Counted from the stretch's first letter, positions 35,170 through 45,546 are shown. The stretch is 64,000 nucleotides of DNA from Burkholderiaceae bacterium (GCA_023150375.1 JAKLLA010000021.1:1-64000), one strand, 5' to 3'. Program-made: numbers and translations. Notes: generated from the sequence alone by a model not told the origin.

Positions 35170-35733
35170 ATGAGCCTCCTCCACCGCGACCCCGAGCCCA
35201 CCCGTGCCGACCGAGACGCCACCCTGCAGCGCTGGCGCAACCGGGAGGCCGACCTGCGTTCCCGCATGCGCCCGATGGGCGTCGGCTCGCCCGAGCAGTT
35301 CCTCTCGCGCAGCGGTCTGGAGACCTTCGAGGCCATGTTCGCCGGCACGATCCCCTACCCGCCGATCTCGCACACGCTGAAGTTCCTGCTGGTCGAAGCC
35401 AGCCATGGGCGGGCCGTCTTCCAGGGCCGCCCCCTGTACGACCACTACAACCCGCTGGGCAGCGTGCATGGCGGCTGGATCGCCACCCTGCTGGACTCCG
35501 CCGTCGCCTGTGCCGTGCACACCACCCTGCCGCAGGGCAAGTGCTACCGGACCGTGGAGCTCAAGGTCAACTTCGTGCGACCGGTCACCGAGGCCGAGCA
35601 GCTCCTGCGCGCGGTCGGCGAGATCATCCACGTCGGCAGCCGCATCGCCAGCGCGGACGGATCGCTGATCGGACCCGACGGCAGCCTGTACGCTCACGCC
35701 TGCGCCACCTGCATCATCTACGACCCGGACTGA
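35170..35733 (+). CDS. PaaI-family hotdog thioesterase
   Basis: A 187-residue protein of the hotdog fold. The PaaI signature [24 protein letters not shown] contains the active-site HGG and the Asp-bearing helix. The strand [11 protein letters not shown] and ending [24 protein letters not shown] follow. Such enzymes hydrolyse acyl- or phenylacyl-CoA thioesters. The start at 35170 precedes the first conserved residues; the upstream ATG (35113) lacks a ribosome site. Confidence 0.82.
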   Translation: MSLLHRDPEPTRADRDATLQRWRNREADLRSRMRPMGVGSPEQFLSRSGLETFEAMFAGTIPYPPISHTLKFLLVEASHGRAVFQGRPLYDHYNPLGSVHGGWIATLLDSAVACAVHTTLPQGKCYRTVELKVNFVRPVTEAEQLLRAVGEIIHVGSRIASADGSLIGPDGSLYAHACATCIIYDPD

Positions 35734-35762
35734 CCTGCCCGGGCCCCGTCCGCCCAGCGTCC

Positions 35763-36512
35763 ATGCCGCCCGCCTCGAACCCCGATCTGCCCTCCTGCGT
35801 CCCGCCTACGCCGACCCCCAGCCCGACCGCAGGCCCCCGCCCCGCGGGCGAACGACTCGCCGCCCTGGTCGAACGCATCGACGCCCTGCTCCCGCAGACC
35901 CAGTGCACCCGCTGCGGCTACGACGACTGCCACGCCTATGCGACAGCCCTGGCGCAGGGCGACGCGAGCCTGGACCGCTGTCCGCCCGGAGGCGCCGAGG
36001 GCATCCGCCGGCTGGCCGCGCTGACCGGACAGGCCGAGCGGCCGCTCGATCCGACCTGCGGCGCCGAGGGCCCGCGCAGCGTGGTCTGGATCGACGAGGC
36101 CTGGTGCATCGGCTGCACCCTGTGCATCCAGGCCTGCCCGGTGGACTGCATCGTCGGTGCGCACAAACGCATGCACAGCGTCATCGAGTCCGAATGCACC
36201 GGCTGCGAGCTCTGCCTGCCGGCCTGCCCGGTGGACTGCATCGAGGTCGAAGCGGTCACCCCCGGGCGCAGTGGCTGGGACGCCTGGTCGGCCGAACAGG
36301 CGCAAGCCGCCCGCGATCGCTACCGCGCCCGCCAGGCCCGCCAGCCCCGCCTGGCCGCCGACCACAGCGCCCGCCTGGAAGCCAAGGCGCAGCACAAGCT
36401 GGCCCACCTGGACGCGCTGACCAAGGCCAACAGCCCCAGCGAACTCGAGCGCAAGCGCGCCGTCGTCGAAGCCGCCCTGGCCCGCGCCCGAGCCCGGCGG
36501 CAGACCGGCTGA
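35763..36512 (+). CDS. RnfB-like ferredoxin-type electron transport protein
   Basis: A 249-residue iron-sulfur protein. A Cys motif of the RnfB 4Fe-4S domain ([19 protein letters not shown]...CPPGG) is followed by two 4Fe-4S ferredoxin motifs, [15 protein letters not shown] and [16 protein letters not shown] charged helical tail follows. It lacks the N-terminal membrane helix usual in RnfB and has no RnfACDGE neighbours, as is frequent in Burkholderiales. It may serve a Fe-S repair (SoxR-reducing) or redox role. Confidence 0.83.
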   Translation: MPPASNPDLPSCVPPTPTPSPTAGPRPAGERLAALVERIDALLPQTQCTRCGYDDCHAYATALAQGDASLDRCPPGGAEGIRRLAALTGQAERPLDPTCGAEGPRSVVWIDEAWCIGCTLCIQACPVDCIVGAHKRMHSVIESECTGCELCLPACPVDCIEVEAVTPGRSGWDAWSAEQAQAARDRYRARQARQPRLAADHSARLEAKAQHKLAHLDALTKANSPSELERKRAVVEAALARARARRQTG

Positions 36513-36515
36513 CCG

Positions 36516-36540
36516 TTGACCATTTTTTCGACATGGTCAA
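36516..36540. promoter_or_regulatory. Perfect inverted repeat overlapping a promoter upstream of tRNA-Ala
   Basis: TTGACCAT, nine bases, ATGGTCAA: two 8-base arms in an AT-rich patch four bases after the rnfB stop. TTGACC (36516-36521) and ATATAT (36540-36545) also read as a -35/-10 pair with an 18-base spacer. A repressor could bind here. Confidence 0.5.
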
Positions 36541-36567
36541 TATATGCACGCTCCGATCCTGAGCCGA

Positions 36568-36573
36568 TATACT
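36568..36573 (+). promoter_or_regulatory. -10 element for tRNA-Ala
   Basis: TATACT, 15 bases before the tRNA. No convincing -35 is seen at 16-18 bases. The start would be about 9 bases before the tRNA 5' end. Confidence 0.4.
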
Positions 36574-36588
36574 CGCGTTCTCTTCTGT

Positions 36589-36664
<76 letters not shown>

Positions 36665-36696
36665 CACCAGACACCGCCAAGCGCCGCTTGGCACCG

Positions 36697-36730
36697 AAAG
36701 CCCTGGGGATTCAACGCTCCAGGGCTTTTT
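36697..36730 (+). terminator. Intrinsic terminator of the tRNA-Ala transcript
   Basis: AAAGCCCTGG and CCAGGGCTTT form a 10-bp stem followed by T run TTTTT. A smaller 7-bp hairpin (36676-36692, GCCAAGC/GCTTGGC) precedes it. Confidence 0.85.
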
Positions 36731-37007
36731 CTTTGCCTGCATGGCAACGCTTGAATCCGGGTAACCCTGCGAGTCCCTTCCGGATCGATCCAAGGACCAG
36801 CCGGTCCCCGGCGCCAGCCCGGCGGCGGCGACAGGCCCCGAGGCCCTGAGGAGAAGGCAGGAGCCCACGGCCGCAGCGAAGCCCGCTCGGTGCGGCGCTT
36901 CGCCCGAGCAGGCAACCCGGGTTAACCCGGGCGCGAGGGCATAATCCAGTCCGCTGACATCCCGCTTTCGGCGGCTGCGGCATGTTCATTCATCGAAGAG
37001 CCCTTCC
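36731..37007 (+). other. Gene-free stretch upstream of a binding-protein gene
   Basis: With the terminator before it, this forms a gap of 343 bases between tRNA-Ala and the next gene. It holds no plausible coding frame. It has a perfect 16-base palindrome, listed separately, and CATAAT (36940-36945), a possible -10 for the downstream gene. Confidence 0.6.
36916..36931. promoter_or_regulatory. Perfect palindrome CCCGGGTTAACCCGGG
   Basis: A 16-base perfect palindrome eight bases before CATAAT, so it would cover the -35 region. It could be an operator for the binding-protein gene. The related half-site GGGTTAAC also occurs in the acnB leader (47528-47535), and CGGGCTAACCCG occurs at 47473-47484. 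Confidence 0.4.
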
Positions 37008-38153
37008 ATGTCCCCCATCCGATCTGCTGTTCTGCTTACGCTGGGTGTCGCCAGCGCCGGCCTGGTCCAGGCCCAGTCCTCTCCCCTCGTGGTGCGCATC
37101 GGTCACGTCGCGGCACTCAGCGGCGGCGCCGCCCACCTCGGCCGTGACAACGAGAACGGCACGCGCATGGCCATCGACGAGCTCAACGCCAAGGGCCTGA
37201 GCATCGGCGGCCAGAAGCTGCGCTTCGAACTGCTGGCCGAGGACGATGCCGGCGATCCCAAGCAGGGCACCGCCGCTGCGCAGAAGCTGGTCGACTCCAA
37301 GGTGCACGGGGTGGTCGGCCACCTGAACTCCGGTACCGCGATCCCGGCCGCCAAGATCTACGCCGATGCTGGCATCCCGCAGATCGCGCCGTCGGTGACC
37401 AACCCCAAGTACACCCGTCAGGGCTTCAAGACCACCTTCCGCATGGTGGCCGACGACGCCCAGCTCGGCGGCACGCTGGGCCGCTACGCAGTGCAGCAGC
37501 TGAAGGCGAAGAAGGTCGCGGTGATCGACGACCGCACTGCCTACGGCCAGGGCGTGGCCGACGAGTTCGAGAAGGCCGCCAAGGCGGCCGGCGCGACCAT
37601 CGTCAAGCGCGAGTTCACCACCGACAAGGCCACCGACTTCACCGGCATCCTCACCTCGATCAAGGGCGCCCGCCCGGATGTGCTGTTCTACGGCGGCATG
37701 GACGCGGTGGCCGGCCCGATGATCCGCCAGATGAAGCAGCTGGGCATCCGCACCAAGTTCATGGGCGGCGACGGTGTGTGCACCGGCGAACTGCCCAAGC
37801 TGGCCAGCGGTGCCGTGACCGACGGCGAGGTGATCTGCGCGATCGCCGGCGGCGTGGAAGCCGCCCAGAAGCCGGCCTTCGACAAGTTCAAGGCCGACTT
37901 CAAGAAGAAGTTCGGTGCCGAGGTGCAGATCTACTCGCCCTACACCTACGACGCGACGATGGCGATGGCCGCCGCGATGGTGAAGGCCGGCTCCATCGAG
38001 CCGGCGAAGTACCTGCCCGTGCTGGCCAAGAACAGCCACCCCGGCGTGACCGGCACGATCGCCTTCGACGAGAAGGGCGACATCCGCAACGGCGCGCTGA
38101 CGCTGTACACCTACAAGGCCAACCAGCGCGCCGAACTGGCCGTGGTGCGCTGA
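37008..38153 (+). CDS. Branched-chain-amino-acid-type ABC transporter substrate-binding protein
   Basis: A 381-residue periplasmic protein of the LivJ/LivK type. The signal peptide is MSPIRSAVLLTLGVASAGLVQAQ. VVRIGHVAALSGGAAHLG, then GDPKQGTAAAQKLV, HLNSGTAIPAAKIYADAGIPQIAPS and KKVAVIDDRTAYGQGVADEF follow the two-lobed fold. Leu/Ile/Val or a related amino acid is the likely ligand. No permease or ATPase genes are alongside, so the transporter partners lie elsewhere. It is convergent with gltA, across a shared terminator. Confidence 0.9.
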   Translation: MSPIRSAVLLTLGVASAGLVQAQSSPLVVRIGHVAALSGGAAHLGRDNENGTRMAIDELNAKGLSIGGQKLRFELLAEDDAGDPKQGTAAAQKLVDSKVHGVVGHLNSGTAIPAAKIYADAGIPQIAPSVTNPKYTRQGFKTTFRMVADDAQLGGTLGRYAVQQLKAKKVAVIDDRTAYGQGVADEFEKAAKAAGATIVKREFTTDKATDFTGILTSIKGARPDVLFYGGMDAVAGPMIRQMKQLGIRTKFMGGDGVCTGELPKLASGAVTDGEVICAIAGGVEAAQKPAFDKFKADFKKKFGAEVQIYSPYTYDATMAMAAAMVKAGSIEPAKYLPVLAKNSHPGVTGTIAFDEKGDIRNGALTLYTYKANQRAELAVVR

Positions 38154-38254
38154 TCGACGCGCGGGGCGCAACCCGCGCTGCCGCCCGGGCCCGGGCGGTG
38201 GCCGCGGCCGGGGAACAGCCGGCCACGGCTCTACCCGCCGTGTCGGGCCAAGAA

Positions 38255-38288
38255 AAAGCCCCCCGAGGACGTCGTCCCGGGGGGCTTT
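38255..38288. terminator. Bidirectional intrinsic terminator
   Basis: AAAGCCCCCC and GGGGGGCTTT give a 10-bp stem around a 14-base loop. A and T runs on each side allow it to serve the plus-strand binding-protein gene and the minus-strand gltA operon. Confidence 0.85.
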
Positions 38289-38367
38289 GTTCCATGCAGG
38301 AATCCGGGCAGGACGGCGTCCCACCCCGATGGCCGGCCGGACCGCAGGGCCGTCCGGCCTCGATCGA

Positions 38368-39681
38368 TCAGCGCTCGGCCAGCGGCTTGACGTTGCGCGT
38401 GGCCGCGCCGACGAAGAGCTGACGCGGACGGCCGATCTTGTACTCGGGGTCGGCGATCATCTCGTTGAGCTGGGCGATCCAGCCGACCGTGCGGGCCAGC
38501 GCGAAGATCGCGGTGAACAGCTGCACCGGGATGCCGATGGCGCGCTGCACGATGCCGGAGTAGAAGTCGACGTTCGGGTAGAGCTTGCGGGCGACGAAGT
38601 AGTCGTCTTCCAGCGCGATCTTCTCGAGGGCCATCGCCAGCTTGAACAGCGGATCGTCGTGCAGGCCCAGCTCGTTCAGGACCTCATGGCAGGTCTCGCG
38701 CATCAGCTTGGCACGCGGGTCGTAGTTCTTGTAGACGCGGTGACCGAAGCCCATCAGGCGCACGCCCGAGTTCTTGTCCTTCACCTGCTCCATGAACTCG
38801 CCGACCTTGGCCACGCCACCCATCTTCTGGATGTCTTCCAGCATGTTCAGGCAGGCCTCGTTGGCGCCGCCGTGGGCCGGACCCCACAGGCAGGCCACGC
38901 CCGCGGCGATGGCCGCGAACGGGTTGGTGCCCGACGAGCCGCACAGGCGCACGGTCGAGGTGGAGGCGTTCTGCTCGTGGTCGGCGTGCAGGATGAAGAT
39001 GCGGTCCAGGGCGCGTTCGATGACCGGGTTGACCTTGTAGTCCTCGCAGGGGGTCGCGAACATCATGCGCAGGAAGTTGCCTGCGTACGACAGATCGTTG
39101 CGCGGATACATGTACGGCTGGCCGATGCCGTACTTGTAGGACATGGCCACGAGCGTGGGCATCTTGGCGATCAGGCGGATCGCCGCGATCTCGCGGTGCT
39201 CGGGGTTGTTGATGTCGGTGCTGTCGTGATAGAAGGCCGACAGGGCGCCCACCAGACCGGTCATGACCGCCATCGGGTGCGCGTCACGGCGGAAGCCGCG
39301 CAGGAAGAACTGCATCTGCTCGTTCACCATCGTGTGGTTGAGCACACGCTTGTGGAACGTGCCGCGCTCGTCGGCGTTGGGCAGATCGCCGTACAGCAGC
39401 AGGTAGCAGGTGTCGAGGTAGTCGCACTGCTCGGCCAGCTGCTCGATGGGGTAGCCACGGTACAGCAGCTCACCCTTGTCGCCGTCGATGTAGGTGATCG
39501 TGGAGTTGCACGAGGCGGTGGACAGGAAACCGGGGTCGTAGGTGAACTTGCCGGTCTGGCCGTAGAGCTTGCGGATGTCGATGACATCCGGGCCCACCGT
39601 GCCCTTGTAGATCGGCAGCTCCATCGACGCCGAGCCGTCGGAGAACGAGAGGGTGGCCTTCACGTCGGAGGGGGTCATCAT
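38368..39681 (-). CDS. gltA: Citrate synthase (hexameric type)
   Basis: A 437-residue enzyme condensing acetyl-CoA and oxaloacetate. Landmarks are [13 protein letters not shown] (catalytic His), [17 protein letters not shown] and [16 protein letters not shown] (Asp-region). The length is typical of the large NADH-sensitive citrate synthases of gram-negatives. It ends the operon sdhCDAB-sdhE-gltA. Confidence 0.95.
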   Translation of the reverse strand: MMTPSDVKATLSFSDGSASMELPIYKGTVGPDVIDIRKLYGQTGKFTYDPGFLSTASCNSTITYIDGDKGELLYRGYPIEQLAEQCDYLDTCYLLLYGDLPNADERGTFHKRVLNHTMVNEQMQFFLRGFRRDAHPMAVMTGLVGALSAFYHDSTDINNPEHREIAAIRLIAKMPTLVAMSYKYGIGQPYMYPRNDLSYAGNFLRMMFATPCEDYKVNPVIERALDRIFILHADHEQNASTSTVRLCGSSGTNPFAAIAAGVACLWGPAHGGANEACLNMLEDIQKMGGVAKVGEFMEQVKDKNSGVRLMGFGHRVYKNYDPRAKLMRETCHEVLNELGLHDDPLFKLAMALEKIALEDDYFVARKLYPNVDFYSGIVQRAIGIPVQLFTAIFALARTVGWIAQLNEMIADPEYKIGRPRQLFVGAATRNVKPLAER

Positions 39682-39753
39682 GCGTGTTTCCTCGTGGTCA
39701 AATCAGCGAAACGGCTTCTAGCCGAAGGTGGGGACACCCGGCGCGCAGCACCT

Positions 39754-40020
39754 CTAGGGGCGCTGTCGCAACTGAGCCAGGACTTCCAGCACGTCTGCCC
39801 GCGCAAGTTCCCCTTCGGGTTCACGGCGCGCGAGCAGCAGGTCGAGCAGGTCGTTGTCCGCAAGCTCCATCAGGGCTTCCAGCCCGGCGGCCTGACGCAC
39901 GGTCAGACCCTGCTCGTACCGCGCGAAGAAGCGCTCGATGAACAGATCGTTCTCGAGCAGACCGCGGCGGCAGCGCCACTTCAGCTTGCTCAGGGAACCG
40001 GCGTCGAGCAGAGTGTCCAT
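39754..40020 (-). CDS. sdhE: Succinate dehydrogenase FAD assembly factor SdhE
   Basis: An 88-residue protein with the family motif RGLLENDLF (RGxxE) near residue 20, which binds SdhA and promotes covalent FAD attachment. It lies 54 bases after sdhB and 72 before gltA. Confidence 0.9.
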   Translation of the reverse strand: MDTLLDAGSLSKLKWRCRRGLLENDLFIERFFARYEQGLTVRQAAGLEALMELADNDLLDLLLARREPEGELARADVLEVLAQLRQRP

Positions 40021-40074
40021 GCGGGGTCTTGCGGGGGGCTGACCGGAGCGGCGGCTTGGGGTCTCGGGCGACGG

Positions 40075-40782
40075 TCAGACCGCGCGGCGGACCATCAGCT
40101 CCTTGATCTTGCCGATCGCCTTCGTGGGGTTGAGGCCCTTCGGGCACACGTCCACGCAGTTCATGATCGTGTGGCAGCGGAACAGACGGTAAGGGTCCTC
40201 GAGGTTGTCGAGGCGGCCCGCAGTGTCATGGTCGCGGCTGTCGGCGATGAAGCGATAGGCCTGCAGCAGACCGGCGGGACCGACGAACTTGTCGGGGTTC
40301 CACCAGAAGCTCGGGCAGGAGGTCGAGCAGCTCGCGCAGAGGATGCACTCGTACAGGCCGTTGAGCTCCTCGCGCTCCTCGGGCGACTGCAGGCGCTCCT
40401 TCTCGGGCGGCGGCGTGTCGTTGACGAGGTAGGGCTTGATCGAGTGGTACTGCTTGAAGAACTGCGTCATGTCCACGATCAGGTCGCGGATCACCGGCAG
40501 GCCCGGCAGCGGCTTGAGCACCACCGTCCCCTGCAGGTCACGCATGTTGGTCAGGCAGGCCAGACCGTTCTTGCCGTTGATGTTCATCGCGTCCGACCCG
40601 CACACGCCTTCGCGGCAGGAACGGCGGAACGACAGCGTCGGATCGACCTTCTTCAGCTTGACCAGGGCATCCAGCAGCATGCGCTCGTTGCCGTCGAGCT
40701 CGACCTCGAGGGTCTGCATGTAGGGCTTGGCGTCCTTGTCCGGGTCGTAGCGGTAGATCTGAAAAGTGCGCTTCTGTGCCAT
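40075..40782 (-). CDS. sdhB: Succinate dehydrogenase iron-sulfur subunit
   Basis: A 235-residue subunit. [2Fe-2S] ligands lie in SCREGVCGSDAMNINGKNG and nearby, and [4Fe-4S]/[3Fe-4S] ligands in CILCASCSTSCP and CHTIMNCVDVCPKGLNP. It carries electrons from SdhA to the membrane anchor. The gene starts 22 bases downstream of the sdhA stop. Confidence 0.96.
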   Translation of the reverse strand: MAQKRTFQIYRYDPDKDAKPYMQTLEVELDGNERMLLDALVKLKKVDPTLSFRRSCREGVCGSDAMNINGKNGLACLTNMRDLQGTVVLKPLPGLPVIRDLIVDMTQFFKQYHSIKPYLVNDTPPPEKERLQSPEEREELNGLYECILCASCSTSCPSFWWNPDKFVGPAGLLQAYRFIADSRDHDTAGRLDNLEDPYRLFRCHTIMNCVDVCPKGLNPTKAIGKIKELMVRRAV

Positions 40783-40804
40783 GTGTGTGACTCCTGCGGG
40801 GCGC

Positions 40805-42634
40805 TCAGAACGTACGAACCTTGGGCGGCACGGACTCGACGGTCAGCGGCTGCAGGTTCACGGGCTTGTACGACAGTCCGTTGGTGGCACTGTCCCAGAG
40901 GGTGTGCTTCATCCACTCCTTGTCGTTGCGGCCCAGCGGGAACTCGGCGTCGTCGGCACCACGCTCGTAGTCCTTGACGGTATGCGCGCCACGGCACTCC
41001 TTGCGGGCGGCTGCCGAGGTCATGGTGGCCTGGGCGGCCTCGATCAGGTTCTCCACCTCCAGCGCCTCGATGCGGGCGGTGTTGAAGACCTTGGACTTGT
41101 CCTTCAGCGCGATGGCCTGCACCCGCTCGCGGATGGCGTTGATCTTCACCACGCCCTCATCCATGATCTTCTGGGTGCGGAACACGCTGGCGTGCTGCTG
41201 CATGGCCGAACGGATGTCGTTGGCGACGTCCTGCGCGTACTCGCCCGAGTTGCTGCTGTCCAGGCGCGCCAGGCGGGCCAGCGAGCGGTCGGCCGCGTCC
41301 TTGGGCAGGTCCTTGTGCGCCTTGGGCGAGGACTTGAGCGACTCGACGATGTGGTTGCCCGCGGCCTTGCCGAACACCAGCAGGTCGAGCAGCGAGTTGG
41401 TGCCCAGGCGGTTGGCGCCGTGCACCGACACGCAGGAGCACTCGCCCACCGCGTACAGGCCGCCCACCACGCTCTTGTAGTCGCCGCCCTTGGGCACGAC
41501 CACCTGGCCGGTGATGCCCGTGGGGATGCCGCCCATCTGGTAGTGGATGGTCGGCACCACGGGGATCGGCTCCTTGGTGATGTCGACGTTGGCGAAGTTG
41601 TGGCCGATCTCGTAGACCGAGGGCAGGCGCTTGAGGATGGTGTCGCCGCCCAGGTGGGTCATGTCGAGCACCACGTAGTCCTTGTTCGGACCGCAGCCTC
41701 GCCCTTCCTTGATCTCCTGGTCCATGCAGCGCGAGACGAAGTCACGCGGGGCCAGGTCCTTCAGCGTCGGGGCATAGCGCTCCATGAAGCGCTCGCCCTT
41801 GTCGTTGCGCAGGATGGCGCCCTCGCCACGGCAGCCCTCGGTCAGCAGCACGCCCGCGCCGGCCACGCCGGTGGGGTGGAACTGCCAGAACTCCATGTCC
41901 TGCAGCGGGATGCCCGCGCGGGCGGCCATGCCCAGGCCGTCACCGGTGTTGATGAAGGCGTTGGTGGACGCGGCGAAGATCCGGCCGGCACCGCCGGTGG
42001 CCAGCAGCACCGCCTTGGCCTCCAGGATGTACAGGTCGCCGGTCTCCATCTCCAGCGCGGTCACGCCGACCACGTCGCCGTCGGCGTCGCGGATCAGGTC
42101 CAGCGCCATCCACTCGACGAAGAACTGGGTGCGCGAGGCCACGTTGCGCTGGTACAGCGTGTGCAGCATCGCATGGCCGGTACGGTCGGCCGCGGCGCAG
42201 GCGCGCTGCACCGGCTTCTCGCCGTAGTTCGCCGTGTGGCCGCCGAAGGGGCGCTGGTAGATGGTGCCGTCCGGGTTGCGGTCGAACGGCATGCCGAAGT
42301 GCTCGAGCTCGTAGACCACCTTCGGCGCCTCGCGGCACATGAACTCGATGGCGTCCTGGTCACCCAGCCAGTCCGAGCCCTTGACGGTGTCGTAGAAGTG
42401 ATAGTGCCAGTTGTCTTCCGACATGTTGCCCAGCGAGGCACCGATGCCACCCTGCGCCGCCACGGTGTGCGAGCGGGTCGGGAAGACCTTGGTCAGCACG
42501 GCCACGTTCAGGCCGGCCTGCGCCAGTTGCAGCGAGGCACGCATGCCCGAGCCGCCCGCGCCGACGATGACCACGTCGAAGCGGCGACGCGGCAGGGAGC
42601 CAGAGTAGCTGGCAGAAGTAGCGATGGACGCCAT
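40805..42634 (-). CDS. sdhA: Succinate dehydrogenase flavoprotein subunit
   Basis: A 609-residue FAD subunit. The FAD-binding Gly motif is IVGAGGSGMRASL, and the covalent FAD His lies in RSHTVAAQGG. The active-site motifs HPTGVAGAGVL, TEGCRGEGAIL and GLYAVGECSCVSVHGANRLGTNS are present. It oxidises succinate to fumarate. Its start overlaps the sdhD stop. Confidence 0.97.
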   Translation of the reverse strand: MASIATSASYSGSLPRRRFDVVIVGAGGSGMRASLQLAQAGLNVAVLTKVFPTRSHTVAAQGGIGASLGNMSEDNWHYHFYDTVKGSDWLGDQDAIEFMCREAPKVVYELEHFGMPFDRNPDGTIYQRPFGGHTANYGEKPVQRACAAADRTGHAMLHTLYQRNVASRTQFFVEWMALDLIRDADGDVVGVTALEMETGDLYILEAKAVLLATGGAGRIFAASTNAFINTGDGLGMAARAGIPLQDMEFWQFHPTGVAGAGVLLTEGCRGEGAILRNDKGERFMERYAPTLKDLAPRDFVSRCMDQEIKEGRGCGPNKDYVVLDMTHLGGDTILKRLPSVYEIGHNFANVDITKEPIPVVPTIHYQMGGIPTGITGQVVVPKGGDYKSVVGGLYAVGECSCVSVHGANRLGTNSLLDLLVFGKAAGNHIVESLKSSPKAHKDLPKDAADRSLARLARLDSSNSGEYAQDVANDIRSAMQQHASVFRTQKIMDEGVVKINAIRERVQAIALKDKSKVFNTARIEALEVENLIEAAQATMTSAAARKECRGAHTVKDYERGADDAEFPLGRNDKEWMKHTLWDSATNGLSYKPVNLQPLTVESVPPKVRTF

Positions 42635-42999
42635 CAGAGTCTCCAGAGAACTTGCACTGCCCAGCCGGCACAGCCGACGAGCCAGACGATCGTGGCCACC
42701 TGCAGCGTCAGGCGCAGCCCGACGGACTGGGTGACGTAGTCCATGAAGATGTCACGCATGCCGATCCAGGCATGCCAGGCCATCGCGAGGATCACGCCGA
42801 AGGTCAGCGTCTTCATCCACTGCGAGGCGAAGATGGCCGCCCAGCGGTCGTAGCCCAGCGGACCGCCGAACAGCACCTGAGCCAGCAGCACGAGGGTGAA
42901 CAGCGCCATCAGCACCGCAGTGATGCGCTGCACGAGCCAGTCGCGCAGACCGTAATGCGCACCGACGACGATGCGCTTCGATCCATAGTTCTTGGACAT
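42634..42999 (-). CDS. sdhD: Succinate dehydrogenase membrane anchor subunit D
   Basis: A 121-residue hydrophobic subunit with three transmembrane segments. WLVQRITAVLMALFTLVLLAQV starts the first, and AMAWHAWIGMRDIFMDYV carries the heme/quinone-site His and Asp-Tyr. It lies directly after sdhC and overlaps the sdhA start. Confidence 0.9.
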   Translation of the reverse strand: MSKNYGSKRIVVGAHYGLRDWLVQRITAVLMALFTLVLLAQVLFGGPLGYDRWAAIFASQWMKTLTFGVILAMAWHAWIGMRDIFMDYVTQSVGLRLTLQVATIVWLVGCAGWAVQVLWRL

Positions 43000-43026
43000 G
43001 AGAAACCCGTCTTGTCGTGGTTGGTA

Positions 43027-43428
43027 TCAGAACAGGCCGAACAGCTTGGCGCCCAGCGCCACCGTCAGCAGCAGGCTCAGCGCGAAGCTCACCACCGCCG
43101 AGGAATGGCCCTGCTGCTTGGTCACGCTGTGGGTGGCGTCCATCCAGAGGTGACGCACGCCGGCGCAGAAGTGATGCAGGTAGGCCCAGATCAGCGCCAG
43201 CGCGACGAGCTTGGCCAACGGGCTGGACAGCACCGAGGTGAAGGCCTCGAAAGAGACCTCCGAGCTGACGCTGGTGTCGAACATCCAGACGATGAAGGGC
43301 AGCAGCACGAACATCAGCAGACCGCTGGCGCGGTGCAGGATGGACAGCTTGGCTGCGAGGGGAAGCCGGTACTGGGTGGCGTCGATCAGCCGCATCGGGC
43401 CCGGCCGCTGCTTGAGGGTATCTGCCAT
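43027..43428 (-). CDS. sdhC: Succinate dehydrogenase cytochrome b subunit C
   Basis: A 133-residue anchor subunit with three helices. The heme ligand His is in YLHHFCAGVRHLWMDATH; LSILHRASGLLMFVLLPF carries the quinone-site residues. It is first in the sdh operon, about 107 bases after gntR on the same strand. Confidence 0.92.
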   Translation of the reverse strand: MADTLKQRPGPMRLIDATQYRLPLAAKLSILHRASGLLMFVLLPFIVWMFDTSVSSEVSFEAFTSVLSSPLAKLVALALIWAYLHHFCAGVRHLWMDATHSVTKQQGHSSAVVSFALSLLLTVALGAKLFGLF

Positions 43429-43494
43429 GACGTGCCTTGTGACAAAGTGAACCGGTGGATTTTATTGCAACGCAACACTCGGGAAACTGACAAC

Positions 43495-43518
43495 CCTGCC
43501 CGGCTTGTCCCGGGCAGG
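43495..43518 (-). terminator. Hairpin between gntR and sdhC
   Basis: Perfect 9-bp stem CCTGCCCGG/CCGGGCAGG, 6-base loop, without a long T run. It may partly end gntR transcription before sdhC. Confidence 0.4.
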
Positions 43519-43535
43519 CCGCAACGGGACCTCGC

Positions 43536-44324
43536 TCAGCTCAGTTCGTTGCGGTAATGGTGCGCGGCGGTCTGGTACAGCCCGCGCCGCCACTCGACCG
43601 GCTTATCGCCGTAGGTGCGCGACAGCCGCTCCACGCTCAGCAACGGCGCACCGACCGGCACGCCGAGCACGGCAGCCACCGCAGCGTCCGCCGCGACGGC
43701 CCGGATCTTCTCTTCGGCGCGGATCATCTTCACGCCGAACTCGGATTCGAACAGGCTGTACAACGGCCCGCGGTACTCGCCCAGCCGCTCGGCCGTCAGC
43801 CCCTTGAAGAGCGCACCGGGCAGCCAGATGTCGTCCAGCACCACCGGTCGCCCCTGGCTCGACAGGGTGCGCCGCAGCTGCACCGCGATGTCGCCCGCGC
43901 GCAGGTCCAGTGCGCGGGCCACGTCGGCCGGCGCGCGCGCACGCCGGCAGTCGAGAAAGTGCCGCTGCATCGGCTGCGCCGGACCGCCCTCGTCGGCCTG
44001 CAGGCGCAGGAAGCGGTACTGCACCTGTTCCTCGCTGTGGGTGGCCACGAAGGTGCCCTTGCCCTGGCGGCGCACCAGCAGGTTCTCGGCCGCCAGCTCG
44101 TCGATGGCCTTGCGCACCGTGCCCTGGCTGACACGGAAGCGCGCTGCAAGGTCCAGCTCGCTCGGAATGGCCTCACCGGGACGCCACTCGCCACCCTGCA
44201 GCCCGCGCATGATCAGCGCCTTGATCTGCTGGTAAAGCGGGCTGAAGGCCGGCGCCGCATCGGTCGCGCCGGCACTGGCCGGCGTCGACACGGCGTTCTG
44301 GGCGGACGGCGCGGACAGGGACAT
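43536..44324 (-). CDS. GntR/HutC-family transcription regulator of the TCA-cycle block
   Basis: A 262-residue regulator. The winged helix spans about 28-95, with FSPLYQQIKALIMRGLQGGEWRPGEAIPSELDLAARFRVSQGTVRKAIDELAAENLLVRRQGKGTFV. A UTRA ligand-binding domain follows, as in HutC relatives, which sense small metabolites. It lies between the sdh operon and divergent mdh. A palindrome next to its start also occurs in the acnB promoter, so it probably controls these TCA genes. The start at 44324 fits the family; an upstream ATG at 44360 is less likely. Confidence 0.85.
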   Translation of the reverse strand: MSLSAPSAQNAVSTPASAGATDAAPAFSPLYQQIKALIMRGLQGGEWRPGEAIPSELDLAARFRVSQGTVRKAIDELAAENLLVRRQGKGTFVATHSEEQVQYRFLRLQADEGGPAQPMQRHFLDCRRARAPADVARALDLRAGDIAVQLRRTLSSQGRPVVLDDIWLPGALFKGLTAERLGEYRGPLYSLFESEFGVKMIRAEEKIRAVAADAAVAAVLGVPVGAPLLSVERLSRTYGDKPVEWRRGLYQTAAHHYRNELS

Positions 44325-44373
44325 GCCCTGGATTGCAGCACAACCGGTCCGCCGTCGCAACGACAGGCAACTG

Positions 44374-44391
44374 ATGTCTTATATAAGACAT
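44374..44391. promoter_or_regulatory. Perfect 18-base palindromic operator ATGTCTTATATAAGACAT
   Basis: Located between gntR (minus) and mdh (plus), seven bases upstream of the mdh -35. Its inner 14 bases, GTCTTATATAAGAC, occur identically upstream of acnB. This fits a dimeric GntR-type regulator. Confidence 0.8.
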
Positions 44392-44398
44392 AAGATCA

Positions 44399-44427
44399 TT
44401 GACACCCCCAGGGTCAACCCCTAGACT
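44399..44427 (+). promoter_or_regulatory. mdh promoter
   Basis: TTGACA and TAGACT with a 17-base spacer, near consensus. The palindromic operator at 44374-44391 lies directly upstream. Confidence 0.75.
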
Positions 44428-44559
44428 GCGCGATACTTGCGATCCGACGCCCGCAACCGTACAGGGAATTCCCCTCCGCTGTACCCGATCTGCCTGCCAG
44501 ACGGCCGCCGCGCTGCGCTCGACTCGACGATTTCCCACCCACTCCCAGGAGCCTCGCCC

Positions 44560-45546
<987 letters not shown>

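Noticed and set aside
36516-36540. RutR operator
   Set aside because: RutR sites are TTGACCA-N2-TGGTCAA; here the arms are nine bases apart, so the spacing does not fit.
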